Shown: piece after piece, positions 38,277 through 50,576 of the stretch
Position numbering within the stretch: the stretch's first letter is position 1
How the letters are laid out: every line of letters starts with the position of its first letter
Assembly: GCF_013170805.1 (NCBI RefSeq)
Contig: NZ_CP051293.1
Coordinates: 1,178,001-1,242,000, forward strand
Origin: Mesorhizobium sp. NZP2077
GTDB taxonomy: Bacteria; Pseudomonadota; Alphaproteobacteria; Rhizobiales; Rhizobiaceae
Direction: 5' to 3'
DNA: 64,000 bases
The notes under the pieces: model-generated
The model's database searches: none
The model's input: the letters and a program-made list of their open reading frames with translations, nothing else
Told to the model about the DNA's origin: nothing
Translations under genes and position numbers: made by a program

Positions 38277-39874
38277 TGAACGCGAACCCGATGCAGAAGA
38301 CAAATCCGGGCATGAACGACGCCATCCTGCAGGTCGAACATCTGTCGATGAAATTCGGCGGCCTGGTCGCCATTGGCGACCTTTCCTTCGCCGCCAGGCG
38401 CAGCGAGATCACCGCGCTGATCGGCCCCAACGGCGCCGGCAAGACCACCGTGTTCAATTGCATCACCGGTTTCTACAAGCCGTCGGAAGGCATGATCACC
38501 CTCAACCGGGCGGACGGGTCGAGCTTCCTGCTCGAACGGCTGCCCAACCATGAGATTCCGGCGCGCGCCAAGGTGGCGCGTACCTTCCAGAACATTCGCC
38601 TGTTCTCGGGCATGACGCTGCTGGAGAACCTTTTGGTTGCCCAGCACAACAAGCTGATGAAGGCGTCGGGCTATACGGTCCTTGGCCTGTTCGGCTTCAG
38701 CGGTTACCGCAAGGCCTCAGCCGAATCGGTCGAGCTTGCCAGGCACTGGCTGGAGAAGGCCGACCTTGTCGACCGTGCCGACGATCCGGCCGGTGACTTG
38801 CCCTATGGCGCGCAGCGGCGTCTCGAGATCGCACGTGCCATGTGCACGGGTCCGGAGCTGCTGTGCCTGGACGAGCCGGCGGCCGGCCTCAATCCAAAGG
38901 AGTCGGCGGCGCTCAACGAACTGCTGATCGACATCAAGAACACATCAGGCACCTCGATCCTCTTGATCGAGCATGACATGTCCGTGGTCATGCAGATCTC
39001 CGACCATGTCGTGGTGCTGGAATATGGCCGCAAGATTTCGGACGGCAGTCCGCAATCGGTGCGTACCGATCCGCGCGTCATCGCCGCCTATCTCGGCGTT
39101 GACGACGAGGAGGTCGAGCAGGTCCTCACCGAAGTCGGCGACGAGGACGTCATCGAACAGCTTGATACGGGGCCTGATTCCGCGCATGGGCCTGGGACAT
39201 CGTCATCGTATCTCGCCGGGCCGGTAACAGACACGGTCGGTCACAGTTCTGGAGAGCGCGTTACCGTGGCGAAGGGCGCTTCAAAGGCGGAGCAGGTCGA
39301 TGCCAGGTCGCTCGCCGAGGCAAACAAGGCTGCCGCGCTGACGGCGGCATCGGCTGCAAAGCCCGCTCCTGCGGCGAAAGCAAAGCCTGCGCCGAAAGCG
39401 GCGTCAAAGTCGGCAACCGGGACGACGGTGAAGTCGACTGCGGCGCCTGCTGCGGCCAAACCGGCAGCCAAGGCTCCAGTGGCTAAGGCTCCAATGGCTA
39501 AGACTGCGGCGGGCAAGGCTGGGGAAATCTCCAACAGGCTAGCGGCGCCCCGCGGTGGCAAGGCCGACAATCTGACCCGCATCAAGGGCATCGGTACGGT
39601 CAACGAGAAGAAGCTCAACGATCACGGCATCTTCCACTTCGACCAGATCGGCGCCTGGAAAAAGGCCGATGTCGAGGCTGCTGAAGCTTACCTGGCCTTT
39701 GATGGACGCATCGCGCGTGAAGAGTGGGTCAAGCAGGCCAAGCTGCTCGGCCAGGGCAAGGACACGGAATTCGCGCGCCGTGTCGATGCCGGCAAGGTGG
39801 CGACCAGCCACGCTTCCGCGAAGACCGCCAGCACGGCCAAGCCTGTGTCGGGCAAGCGTGGAGGGGGCAAGTGA
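38276..39874 (+). CDS. livG: Branched-chain amino-acid ABC importer ATPase with fused HhH domain
   Basis: 532 residues, about twice the usual LivG (255). Residues 15-275 are the ATPase: Walker A GPNGAGKTT, signature written LPYGAQRRLEIARAM, Walker B LLCLDEPAAGLNP. From about 290 to 425 comes an Ala/Lys/Pro-rich linker, then a helix-hairpin-helix module from about 428 (DNLTRIKGIGTVNEKKLNDHGIFHFDQIGAW). The same module ends ribosomal protein L21 in this window. Fusion within one frame, no frameshift, so it is real unless the assembly joins two genes. Function of the tail unknown. Its stop overlaps the livF start as TGATG. Confidence 0.93.
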   Translation: MNANPMQKTNPGMNDAILQVEHLSMKFGGLVAIGDLSFAARRSEITALIGPNGAGKTTVFNCITGFYKPSEGMITLNRADGSSFLLERLPNHEIPARAKVARTFQNIRLFSGMTLLENLLVAQHNKLMKASGYTVLGLFGFSGYRKASAESVELARHWLEKADLVDRADDPAGDLPYGAQRRLEIARAMCTGPELLCLDEPAAGLNPKESAALNELLIDIKNTSGTSILLIEHDMSVVMQISDHVVVLEYGRKISDGSPQSVRTDPRVIAAYLGVDDEEVEQVLTEVGDEDVIEQLDTGPDSAHGPGTSSSYLAGPVTDTVGHSSGERVTVAKGASKAEQVDARSLAEANKAAALTAASAAKPAPAAKAKPAPKAASKSATGTTVKSTAAPAAAKPAAKAPVAKAPMAKTAAGKAGEISNRLAAPRGGKADNLTRIKGIGTVNEKKLNDHGIFHFDQIGAWKKADVEAAEAYLAFDGRIAREEWVKQAKLLGQGKDTEFARRVDAGKVATSHASAKTASTAKPVSGKRGGGK

Positions 39875-40602
39875 TGGCCGGGACAACGCTGCTCGATATC
39901 AAGGGCGTCCAGACTTACTACGGCAACATCCGGGCGCTGAACGGCGTCGACGTCACCGTCAATGAGGGTGAGATCGTGGCGCTGATCGGCGCCAACGGCG
40001 CCGGCAAGTCGACGCTGATGATGACCATTTTCGGGGCGCCGCGCGCCCGCGCGGGAAGCATCACCTTCGCCGGCACCGACATCACCCAGATGCCGACGCA
40101 CGAGATCGCCCGCATGCGCATCGCCCAGTCGCCGGAAGGTCGCCGTATCTTCCCGCGCATGACGGTGATGGAAAACCTGCAGATGGGCGCCAGCCTCGAC
40201 AACCTCAAGCACTATGACGAGGACGTCGAGAAAGTGTTCACGCTGTTCCCGCGGCTCAAGGAGCGCATCGCCCAGCGCGGCGGCACCCTGTCGGGCGGCG
40301 AGCAGCAGATGCTGTCGATCGGACGCGCGCTGATGGCGCGGCCAAAGCTGCTTTTGCTCGACGAGCCGTCGCTGGGTCTGGCGCCGCTGATCGTCAAGCA
40401 GATCTTCGATGCCATCCGCGAGTTGAACCGCACGCAGGGGCTGACCGTGTTCCTGGTCGAGCAGAACGCCTTTGGTGCGTTGAAACTCGCCACGCGCGGC
40501 TATGTCATGGTCAACGGCAATGTGACGATGAGCGGCACCGGCAAGGAACTGCTCGCCAATCCCGAAGTGCGCGCCGCCTATCTCGAAGGCGGACACCACT
40601 GA
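39874..40602 (+). CDS. livF: Branched-chain amino-acid ABC importer ATPase
   Basis: 242 residues, normal length. Walker A GANGAGKST, signature LSGGEQQMLSIGRAL, Walker B LLLLDEPSLGLAP. Works with LivG to power uptake of leucine, isoleucine, valine and often other amino acids. A1 of ATG is shared with the livG stop. Confidence 0.96.
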   Translation: MAGTTLLDIKGVQTYYGNIRALNGVDVTVNEGEIVALIGANGAGKSTLMMTIFGAPRARAGSITFAGTDITQMPTHEIARMRIAQSPEGRRIFPRMTVMENLQMGASLDNLKHYDEDVEKVFTLFPRLKERIAQRGGTLSGGEQQMLSIGRALMARPKLLLLDEPSLGLAPLIVKQIFDAIRELNRTQGLTVFLVEQNAFGALKLATRGYVMVNGNVTMSGTGKELLANPEVRAAYLEGGHH

Positions 40603-40603
40603 G

Positions 40604-40699
40604 TTTGGAGCGGAAAGTGTGCATCCGGTATTCGGCTCCAGATTGTTTGTTTGTCGCATGACCTTTGTCCGAAAAGTCTGCAACTCTTCGGGATCATGC
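40604..40699. repeat. Two tandem palindromic elements between livF and DUF6867
   Basis: A first unit opens with TTGGAGC and closes with GCTCCA (about 40604-40640). A second, GCATGA ... TCATGC, spans 40656-40699 with CCGAAAAGTCTGCAACTCTTCGG inside. Both match the general pattern of short dispersed palindromes in rhizobia and belong to families other than the 48-bp one. Confidence 0.7.
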
Positions 40700-40714
40700 T
40701 AAGGAGACTTCATC

Positions 40715-41062
40715 ATGCAGGGCATTCTCTATGAGGAACCCTCGATCTGGCAGTTCTTCTTCGTCACCTGCCTGCTTGGCGGTTGGGCGGCCTGGATGAC
40801 GGGCAAGGCCAGCGCCCAGACCTGGCGCAGCTTTCCGCAGCTGTTCGCCTATCTGCTGGGCCTCGGCATCGGCATCCGGTTCATTCATCACGCGCTGTTC
40901 GGCGGCACGATGTTCTCGCTGCACTACTATATCGTCGACACCATCGTGCTGATGATACTGGGCTTCGTCGGCTATCAATACACACGAACAAACCAGATGG
41001 TGACGCAGTATAATTGGCTCTACGAAAGAGCTTCAGTCTTGAGCTGGAAACCGAAAGGTTGA
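40715..41062 (+). CDS. DUF6867 small membrane protein of the liv operon
   Basis: 115 residues with three hydrophobic segments (about 12-30, 43-62, 68-90). AAGGAGA lies 7 bases upstream. The family has no known role, but similar genes sit at this place in other rhizobial liv operons, which suggests help in assembly or regulation of the transporter. Confidence 0.8.
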   Translation: MQGILYEEPSIWQFFFVTCLLGGWAAWMTGKASAQTWRSFPQLFAYLLGLGIGIRFIHHALFGGTMFSLHYYIVDTIVLMILGFVGYQYTRTNQMVTQYNWLYERASVLSWKPKG

Positions 41063-41144
41063 CGTTCATCATTAACGCCGCTTCGGGGATGAATCGGCGT
41101 GACAAGGGCCTGAAAATCGGCAAACTATGCCTTCTGCGATAAGG

Positions 41145-41178
41145 GTGGGCATCGCATGAAAGCTTCATCCACGCCCAC
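41145..41178 (+). promoter_or_regulatory. Hairpin ahead of the binding-protein gene
   Basis: GTGGGC (41145-41150) pairs with GCCCAC (41173-41178), enclosing ATGAA/TTCAT (41156-41160 with 41164-41168). Its position 22 bases upstream of the start could stabilise the 3' part of the polycistronic mRNA, giving extra binding protein. Confidence 0.4.
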
Positions 41179-41200
41179 TCCGTTAATGGGAGCGTTTTAC

Positions 41201-42319
41201 ATGAGAAAATTATTGTTGTCCGCTGTCGCCGTAGGCGCGCTCGTCGCGTTCGGCGGCGCCGCGTGGGCTGACGTCATGGTCGGCGTCGCCGGCCCGATCA
41301 CCGGTCCGAACGCAGCTTTCGGCGCACAGCTTCAGAAGGGTGCGGAAGCGGCTGTCGCCGACATCAATGCCAAGGGCGGCATCAACGGCGAGCAGATCAA
41401 GCTCGAAATCGGCGACGACGTCTCCGATCCGAAGCAGGGCATCTCGGTCGCCAACAAGTTCGTCGGCGACGGCGTCAAGTTCGTGGTCGGCCACTTCAAC
41501 TCGGGCGTCTCGATCCCGGCCTCGGAAGTCTACGCTGAAAACAACATCGTCGAAGTGACGCCGGCTGCCACCAATCCGCAGTTCACCGAGCGCGGCCTGT
41601 GGAACGTGTTCCGCACCTGCGGACGCGACGACCAGCAGGGCAGCATTGCCGGCGCTTATCTCGCCGCGAACTTCAAGGATGCCAAGATCGCCGTTGTTCA
41701 CGACAAGACCACCTACGGTCAGGGTCTTGCCGACGAAACCAAGAAGGCGATGAATGCCAAGGGCCTGACGGAAGTCATGTATGAAGGCATCAATGTCGGC
41801 GACAAGGACTTCTCGGCGCTGATCGCCAAGATGAAGGAAGCCGGCGTTACCATCATCTATTGGGGCGGTCTGCACACCGAAGCCGGCCTGATCATCCGCC
41901 AGGCGGCTGACCAGGGCCTCAAGGCGACGCTGGTCTCCGGCGACGGCATCGTGTCGAACGAACTGGCTTCGATCGCGGGCGACGCGGTTGCGGGCACGCT
42001 CAACACATTTGGCCCGGATCCGCGCCTGATCCCCGCCAACAAGGAACTCGTCGAGAAGTTCCGTGCGCAGGGCTTCGAGCCGGAGGCCTATACGCTCTAC
42101 GCCTACGCTGCCGTGCAGGCGATCGCGGAAGCAGCAACTGCTGCCAAGTCGAACGATCCGCAGGCAGTTGCCAAGGCGCTGCATGCAAACGGCCCGTTCA
42201 AGACCGTGCTCGGCGACCTGTCCTATGACGCCAAGGGCGACCCGACGCTGCCCGGCTACGTCATCTACGAATGGAAGAAGGGCGCCGACGGCAAGTACAC
42301 CTACATCCAGAAGATGTAA
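41201..42319 (+). CDS. Branched-chain amino-acid ABC importer, periplasmic binding protein
   Basis: 372 residues from ATG 41201, GGGAG 8 bases upstream. Signal peptide ([21 protein letters not shown]) cleaved near residue 23. LivJ/LivK family: [55 protein letters not shown]. Last gene of the liv operon and followed by a strong terminator. Confidence 0.94.
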   Translation: MRKLLLSAVAVGALVAFGGAAWADVMVGVAGPITGPNAAFGAQLQKGAEAAVADINAKGGINGEQIKLEIGDDVSDPKQGISVANKFVGDGVKFVVGHFNSGVSIPASEVYAENNIVEVTPAATNPQFTERGLWNVFRTCGRDDQQGSIAGAYLAANFKDAKIAVVHDKTTYGQGLADETKKAMNAKGLTEVMYEGINVGDKDFSALIAKMKEAGVTIIYWGGLHTEAGLIIRQAADQGLKATLVSGDGIVSNELASIAGDAVAGTLNTFGPDPRLIPANKELVEKFRAQGFEPEAYTLYAYAAVQAIAEAATAAKSNDPQAVAKALHANGPFKTVLGDLSYDAKGDPTLPGYVIYEWKKGADGKYTYIQKM

Positions 42320-42342
42320 GCCTGTCGACTTCGATCAATATG

Positions 42343-42377
42343 AAATGCCCGGCGCTTCGCGCCGGGCATTTTTCGTT
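42343..42377 (+). terminator. Rho-independent terminator of the liv operon
   Basis: AAATGCCCGGCGC (42343-42355) pairs with GCGCCGGGCATTT (42359-42371), a 13-bp stem with loop TTC, followed by TTCGTTTC. Confidence 0.92.
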
Positions 42378-42380
42378 TCA

Positions 42381-42424
42381 ATGCATGTCGCCCAAAGCGC
42401 GCCAGATTGGCGGAACGACGTGCA
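42381..42424. repeat. Diverged copy of the 48-bp palindrome, inverted orientation
   Basis: ATGCATGTCGCCCAAA at one end and CGACGTGCA at the other, middle diverged. Reverse orientation relative to the copies at 17632 and 25001. Just after the liv terminator. Confidence 0.6.
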
Positions 42425-42513
42425 GCTTAGCCGAAAAATGATCAAGCCTTGAACAGCAGCACCGGCAGTTTTTTGCGTGTTCGAATGAATGCGACCGGCT
42501 TTGTCGCAAAGAT

Positions 42514-42527
42514 TCGATTTAAATCGA
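42514..42527. promoter_or_regulatory. AT-rich palindrome upstream of pyc
   Basis: TCGATTTAAATCGA is a perfect 14-bp palindrome about 93 bases before the pyc start. Possible operator; the cognate regulator is unknown. The 42320-42619 stretch otherwise holds the liv terminator, one repeat copy and no gene. Confidence 0.45.
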
Positions 42528-42619
42528 TTGAATCATCTGTCAAATTTGTTTGCACTGCAGCATTTTCACGCTAATCATTGCTCCGATTTCCCGTTCCTTC
42601 CGCTGCTGGAGCCCAGTCC

Positions 42620-46077
<3,458 letters not shown>

Positions 46078-46078
<1 letters not shown>

Positions 46079-46244
46079 GGCATATCGATATTCAGGTGAT
46101 GCCGGCCTTCGAATAGCGGCTTCCTGCGCTTCCCCGTTCTACTGCGTCGCAGTAGAACTGTGCTCACGTACTTTAAGTACGCTCCGCTCCGGTTCTCGGA
46201 AGCCACCATTCTCGGCTCGGCCTGACCTGAATCTCGGCATGCCC
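46078..46244. repeat. 167-bp element of nested inverted repeats
   Basis: Outer arms GGGCATATCGATATTCAGGT (46078-46097) and ACCTGAATCTCGGCATGCCC (46225-46244) pair imperfectly; inside are TTCTACTGCG/CGCAGTAGAA (46138-46158) and ACGTACTTTAAGTACG. It begins on the last base of pyc. The remainder of the gap to gapR (46245-46405) shows no gene. Confidence 0.8.
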
Positions 46245-46405
46245 AGGTCCATGTGGGCGAGATGGCTGTCGGCTTCTGTCGGCAGCCCTTGGTTAGCTGT
46301 TCGATAACAGCTTGACCCGCCGCCGCCGGTCGGGCATCGAACCGGCTCAAATTCGCCGCCGTCTTTCCGCGAGTCGCGGCGTAGAACCAATCTTTGGAGA
46401 AGAAC

Positions 46406-46666
46406 ATGGCCGACGATATCACCGAGACCAGCCAGACTGTTGCCGCCGGCCAGCTGCGTGCCCTGATCGAGCGCATCGAGCGGCTCGAGGAAGAAAAGAA
46501 GACGATCGCCGACGACATCAAGGAAGTCTTCGCCGAGGCCAAGGGCACCGGCTTCGACACCAAGGCGATCCGCACCATCATCCGTCTGCGCAAGAAGGAT
46601 CAGGCCGAGCGCCAGGAAGAGGACGCCATCCTCGATCTGTATATGGCCGCACTCGGCATGGTGTAA
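46406..46666 (+). CDS. gapR: GapR-family nucleoid protein (DUF2312)
   Basis: 86 residues from ATG 46406, with GGAGAAGAAC upstream. The coiled-coil N-terminal part ([55 protein letters not shown]) is the family hallmark. In Caulobacter GapR binds overtwisted AT-rich DNA and assists replication. Length and sequence fit well. Confidence 0.93.
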   Translation: MADDITETSQTVAAGQLRALIERIERLEEEKKTIADDIKEVFAEAKGTGFDTKAIRTIIRLRKKDQAERQEEDAILDLYMAALGMV

Positions 46667-46716
46667 GAACTAACCGCCCCGGCGCCGATGCGGTCGCCGG
46701 TCATACGGTTTGAACC

Positions 46717-47157
46717 ATGAGCGAATTCGACTTCGGCGGTCGCCGCGCCTCGGAATTCAGCCATCGCGGCTTCTGGACGCTGTTCGCTGAGCGGCATCCG
46801 GAAGAACGAGCCCGGCTGGCGCGGCGCGGACCCTGGTTCTGGCAGCGCGGGCTGCCCGACTTCGCCTTGGTTCTTTCCATGTATGTCGCGCCGGCGCAGA
46901 ACCATGTCGGCGTCTTCTTCGGCCGCAACGAGAAGTTCGGCGCCACGGAAAGCTGGTCGCGGTTGAAGCCGTTCCAGCCAGCCATCGAAGACAGGCTGAG
47001 GCTCAGGCCGGAGCAAAGCTGCGAGGGCCTCGGCATCAATTCGATGTGGCGGGTGAACTGCTATGCCGAGGACAATTGGCCTGCCATGACCGACTGGCTG
47101 GTGACGGAATGCTCGCGTGTCGAGCGCGCTGTCATCGAAGTGCTTGGACAGAGGTAG
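46717..47157 (+). CDS. Hypothetical protein
   Basis: 146 residues, soluble, rich in Trp and Arg (HRGFWTLFAERHPEER, WFWQRGLPDFALVLSMYVAPAQNHVGVFFGRNEKFGATESWSRLKPFQPAIEDRL). I do not recognise the family; the LSMYVAPAQNHVGVFFGR part is somewhat like the C-terminal half of DUF4268, but this is only an impression. Starts 50 bases after gapR and may be cotranscribed with the small membrane gene that follows. Confidence 0.7.
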   Translation: MSEFDFGGRRASEFSHRGFWTLFAERHPEERARLARRGPWFWQRGLPDFALVLSMYVAPAQNHVGVFFGRNEKFGATESWSRLKPFQPAIEDRLRLRPEQSCEGLGINSMWRVNCYAEDNWPAMTDWLVTECSRVERAVIEVLGQR

Positions 47158-47163
47158 GCGTCG

Positions 47164-47460
47164 GTGTTCGCGGATTTCTTCCGCTCGCGTTGGCTTGGCC
47201 AGGTGCCGATCGACCGGCTGTTCTGGCGCGACATGATCTTCGTCGGGACGGGGATTAACGTTGCTTCGTCCGCGGCAGCACTGATCCTGCTTGGATTGAA
47301 AATGCCGCTCGGCCTCGTGCTGGCGGTGCATTTCGCACCGGTGCCCTACAACATCTTCCTGACCATCGCGGTCTGGCGGACGGCAGAGCAATCGGGCGCC
47401 AAGGCCTCGCTGATGCTTTTGGGCTCGGCGCTCTGGCTCGTCGCCACGGTGGCGGTCTGA
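47164..47460 (+). CDS. Small hydrophobic membrane protein
   Basis: 98 residues, GTG start at 47164, two or three membrane segments (about 28-46, 48-70, 80-98). Not recognised. It starts 6 bases after the previous gene's stop, so the two are likely coupled. Confidence 0.65.
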   Translation: MFADFFRSRWLGQVPIDRLFWRDMIFVGTGINVASSAAALILLGLKMPLGLVLAVHFAPVPYNIFLTIAVWRTAEQSGAKASLMLLGSALWLVATVAV

Positions 47461-47479
47461 AGGGGCCGAACGCAGCACG

Positions 47480-47507
47480 ACAAAGGGCGGCCGAAGCCGC
47501 CCTTTGT
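47480..47507. terminator. Terminator-like hairpin between convergent genes
   Basis: ACAAAGGGCGGC (47480-47491) pairs with GCCGCCCTTTGT (47496-47507), a perfect 12-bp stem with loop CGAA. No long T-run on either side beyond the stem, so it may act weakly in both directions. Confidence 0.6.
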
Positions 47508-47530
47508 ATGATCCGACCATCAGGGCCCGT

Positions 47531-47929
47531 TCAGGCCGCTGGGTCGAATTTCAGCGCCACGCCGTTGATGCAGTAGCGCAGGCCGGTCGGCGGCGGGCCG
47601 TCCTCGAAGACATGGCCGAGATGGCTGCCGCAGCGGGCGCAGTGGCATTCGGTGCGGACCATGCCGTAGCTGCGGTCGATGGTGTTCTCGACCGAGCCGG
47701 GCACCGGATCGTTGAAGCTCGGCCAGCCGGTGCCGCTCTCGAACTTCAGCTTGGATTCGAACAGCGGCTGGTCGCAGCCGACGCAGGAAAATGTGCCGGC
47801 GCGCTTCTCGTAGAGCAAGGCGCAGCTTCCCGGCCGCTCGGTGCCGTGACCGCGCATGACCGCATATTGCTCCGGCGTCAGCCGGGCGCGCCATTCGGCG
47901 TCGGTGCGGGTGACGGGGTAGGTGTCCAT
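47531..47929 (-). CDS. msrB: Peptide-methionine (R)-S-oxide reductase
   Basis: 132 residues. Repairs oxidised methionine R-sulfoxide. Zinc Cys pairs at C49/C52 and C97/C100, and the catalytic Cys120 in [19 protein letters not shown] is the family signature. Cytoplasmic, no signal peptide. Convergent with the small membrane gene. Confidence 0.95.
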   Translation of the reverse strand: MDTYPVTRTDAEWRARLTPEQYAVMRGHGTERPGSCALLYEKRAGTFSCVGCDQPLFESKLKFESGTGWPSFNDPVPGSVENTIDRSYGMVRTECHCARCGSHLGHVFEDGPPPTGLRYCINGVALKFDPAA

Positions 47930-48029
47930 TTGATCTCCTCAGCCTTGGCGGCTCGTTGTTGATTGCAACCGGATATTCGCTCCAACATAGGCATTTGTTA
48001 CGCGATTTTCTCGCATTTTCGATCGACTG

Positions 48030-48827
48030 TCATGCGATAGCCGCGAGATAACGAGCGACCGATGCGTTGAACGCCGCTTTTGCGCCACCGATGATGTTCA
48101 GCTCCCACCATGCGCCGCGGATGTCGTCGAAGTCATATGGTTCAAGTGCTGCCGCGATGCGGCGCACGGCGGCCGCGTTGAGCGGTATCTGGTTGGGATA
48201 ACTGTACATGAAGCTGACATGGCGGCGGGTCGGCGTCACCTGGACGGTGTCGCCCGTCAGCAGGGCGTTGCCGCCATCGTGCTGCCAGTGCAGCACCTGG
48301 CTGCCGGCAAAATGGCCGCCGCAGCGGATGAGTGTCAGCGAGGGATTGATGGCAAGAGTTTCGCCTTCCCAGCTGACGATCGAGGGATGCGGCCGCATGA
48401 TCCACTGGCGGTCGTCGGCATGGAGATAGATCGGCACGCCGCCAAAGGCCTCGCTCCATCCGGCCATCGCCGAATAGAAATGGCAGTGCGAGATGGCGAT
48501 GGCCGCCAGGCCGCCGCGACGGTTGATCTCGGCTACCGCCTCGTCGCTCACCATCGAGACGCAGTCCCACAGCACGTTGCCGTGCCGCGTCTGCACGAGT
48601 TGCGCCCGCTGGCCGATGGCGAAGCGCGGCTCGATGCCGAAGGCGAGCACACCGGCATCGTCCAGCATCACAAGCCTATGCCCGGCAGCGAGCTCTTGCT
48701 GTGTGCTCCAGGCCTGGCCCTCCCAGCGCACAAACTGCCGTTCGTCCTCGCAGATCGGGCAGTGTTTTGGCGGCGTCTCCGTCGCCGCGAACTGGACGCC
48801 GCACTGCAGGCAGAGGAAGCAAGCCAT
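48030..48827 (-). CDS. MBL-fold hydrolase with N-terminal zinc-ribbon/rubredoxin-like knuckles
   Basis: 265 residues. C6-x-x-C9 and C23-x-x-C26 form an N-terminal zinc or iron knuckle. The beta-lactamase-like domain follows, but the HxHxDH signature reads H114-C-H116-F-Y118-S119: the second metal-site Asp and His are replaced. Asp in ALLTGDTVQV and His in RCGGHFAG remain. So one metal site may be lost, and the protein may not be a standard hydrolase. Function unknown. Downstream of the VWA gene on the same strand. Confidence 0.82.
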   Translation of the reverse strand: MACFLCLQCGVQFAATETPPKHCPICEDERQFVRWEGQAWSTQQELAAGHRLVMLDDAGVLAFGIEPRFAIGQRAQLVQTRHGNVLWDCVSMVSDEAVAEINRRGGLAAIAISHCHFYSAMAGWSEAFGGVPIYLHADDRQWIMRPHPSIVSWEGETLAINPSLTLIRCGGHFAGSQVLHWQHDGGNALLTGDTVQVTPTRRHVSFMYSYPNQIPLNAAAVRRIAAALEPYDFDDIRGAWWELNIIGGAKAAFNASVARYLAAIA

Positions 48828-48845
48828 CGGAACTCCGTCGTTCTT

Positions 48846-50036
48846 TCAATGCTTTCTGGAAAGCTGCTTCGTCGCGCCTTCGAGCCCGGCCAGCGTCAGC
48901 GGAAACATGCGGCCGCCAAAAATGTCGCGGATCATCGTGATCGAATGCGTAAAGCCCCAGTTCTTTTGGGTCTCAGGATTGAGCCATACCGCGTTCGGCC
49001 ATTGCTGCAGCAGGCGGCCGAGCCAGACAGCGCCGGCCTCCGGATTCCAGTGTTCGACCGAACCGCCGGGGTGTGCGATCTCGTAGGGGCTCATCGAGGC
49101 GTCACCGACGACGATCACCTTGTAGTCCGCACCGTATTTGTGGAGAAGATCGAAGGTCGGGATCACCTCGGCATGGCGGCGCCGGTTGTCCTTCCACACG
49201 CCCTCGTAGAGGCAGTTGTGGAAGTAAAAATATTCGAGCTGGCGGAATTCGGCACGCGCCGCCGAAAACAGCTCCTCGACACTCTTGATGTGATCGTCCA
49301 TCGAGCCGCCGACGTCGAAGAACATCAGGAGCTTCACGGCGTTGCGCCGTTCGGGCCGCGTCTGCACGTCGAGATAGCCGTGCTCGGCGGTGGCGTGGAT
49401 GGTGCCGGGCAGGTCGAATTCTTCCTCGGCGCCTTCGCGCACCCAGCGGCGCAGCCGCTTCAACGCGATCTTGATGTTGCGGGTGCCAAGCTCGACGGCA
49501 TCGTCGAAGTTTTTGAACTCGCGCTTGTCCCAGACCTTTACCGCGCGGCGGTTGCGGCTTTCGTGCTGGCCGATGCGCACGCCTTCGGGGTTGTAGCCAT
49601 AGGCGCCGAAGGGCGAGGTGCCGCCGGTGCCGATCCATTTCGAGCCGCCCTGGTGGCGGCCCTTCTGCTCCTCGAACCGCTGCTTCAAGGTCTCCATCAG
49701 CTTCTCGAAACCGCCAAGCGCCTCGACCAGCTTTTTCTCTTCCTCGGTCAGGTGCTTTTCGGCGAGCCGGCGCAGCCATTCCTCGGGAATATTGGCGACG
49801 TCGACCGCATCCGGCCCGCCAAGCACCTCGATGCCCTTGAAGACATGCGCGAACACCTGGTCGAAGCGGTCGATATGGCGCTCGTCCTTCACCAGAGCGG
49901 CGCGGGCGAGGTAGTAGAAACCTTCGACGTCGTAGTCGACCAGCCCGGCCTCCAGGCCCTCCAGCAGCGACAGATATTCTCGGAGCGAAATGGGAACCCG
50001 CGCTGCCTTCAATTCGAGGAAGAAGGGGATGAACAT
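48846..50036 (-). CDS. VWA domain protein (CoxE-like)
   Basis: 396 residues. The C-terminal von Willebrand A domain holds the metal site as D241-V-G-G-S245 (NAVKLLMFFDVGGSMDD), where the usual DxSxS has Gly for the first Ser. VWA/MoxR pairs act as chaperones that insert metals or assemble enzyme complexes. A MoxR ATPase is encoded at 50921 on the same strand with two small genes between. Partner complex unknown. Confidence 0.87.
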   Translation of the reverse strand: MFIPFFLELKAARVPISLREYLSLLEGLEAGLVDYDVEGFYYLARAALVKDERHIDRFDQVFAHVFKGIEVLGGPDAVDVANIPEEWLRRLAEKHLTEEEKKLVEALGGFEKLMETLKQRFEEQKGRHQGGSKWIGTGGTSPFGAYGYNPEGVRIGQHESRNRRAVKVWDKREFKNFDDAVELGTRNIKIALKRLRRWVREGAEEEFDLPGTIHATAEHGYLDVQTRPERRNAVKLLMFFDVGGSMDDHIKSVEELFSAARAEFRQLEYFYFHNCLYEGVWKDNRRRHAEVIPTFDLLHKYGADYKVIVVGDASMSPYEIAHPGGSVEHWNPEAGAVWLGRLLQQWPNAVWLNPETQKNWGFTHSITMIRDIFGGRMFPLTLAGLEGATKQLSRKH

Positions 50037-50044
50037 TTTTCTAT

Positions 50045-50491
50045 CTACAGCAGATCATACTCGATGAAACCGGTGCGACGCGCGACGTGGTCGTAGAGCT
50101 TGCGTGCGGTGGTGTTGGTTTCGTGCGTCATCCAGTAGACGTTCTTAACGCCGATCTTTTCCGACGCGTCCTTCACAGCCTTGATCAGCGCGGCTCCGAT
50201 GCCCTTGCCACGCACGTCCGGGTCGGCGAACAGGTCCTGCAGGTAGCAGTTGTTTTTCTCGGACCAGCCTGAGCGGTGGTAGAGATAGTGGGTGATGCCG
50301 ACCGCCTTGCCGTCGAGGGTGGCGATAAAACCCTTCGGCTCGAACTCACCCGCTGTGAACAGCCGTTTCCAGGTGACGGCGTAGACCTCTTCCGGCAGCT
50401 TGGTCTCGTAGAAGGTCAGGTAGTCGGTCCACAGGCGCTTCCAGTCGGCGTGGTCGGACTGTGCGAGCGGGCGGATAGTAATCTCAGACAT
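50045..50491 (-). CDS. GNAT N-acetyltransferase
   Basis: 148 residues. Acetyl-CoA motif LFADPDVRGKGIGAALIKAVKDASEKIG and the C-terminal TNTTARKLYDHVARRTGFIEYDL are standard. Sits between the VWA and MoxR genes, in the same direction. Substrate unknown. Confidence 0.9.
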   Translation of the reverse strand: MSEITIRPLAQSDHADWKRLWTDYLTFYETKLPEEVYAVTWKRLFTAGEFEPKGFIATLDGKAVGITHYLYHRSGWSEKNNCYLQDLFADPDVRGKGIGAALIKAVKDASEKIGVKNVYWMTHETNTTARKLYDHVARRTGFIEYDLL

Positions 50492-50576
50492 TGGAATGCT
50501 CCCATTTCATGAGCCAGCTTCGGCAATGTCCACTGCCGCCACAAGGGTCCATGCACGATAACCGTCTAATCCTGTT

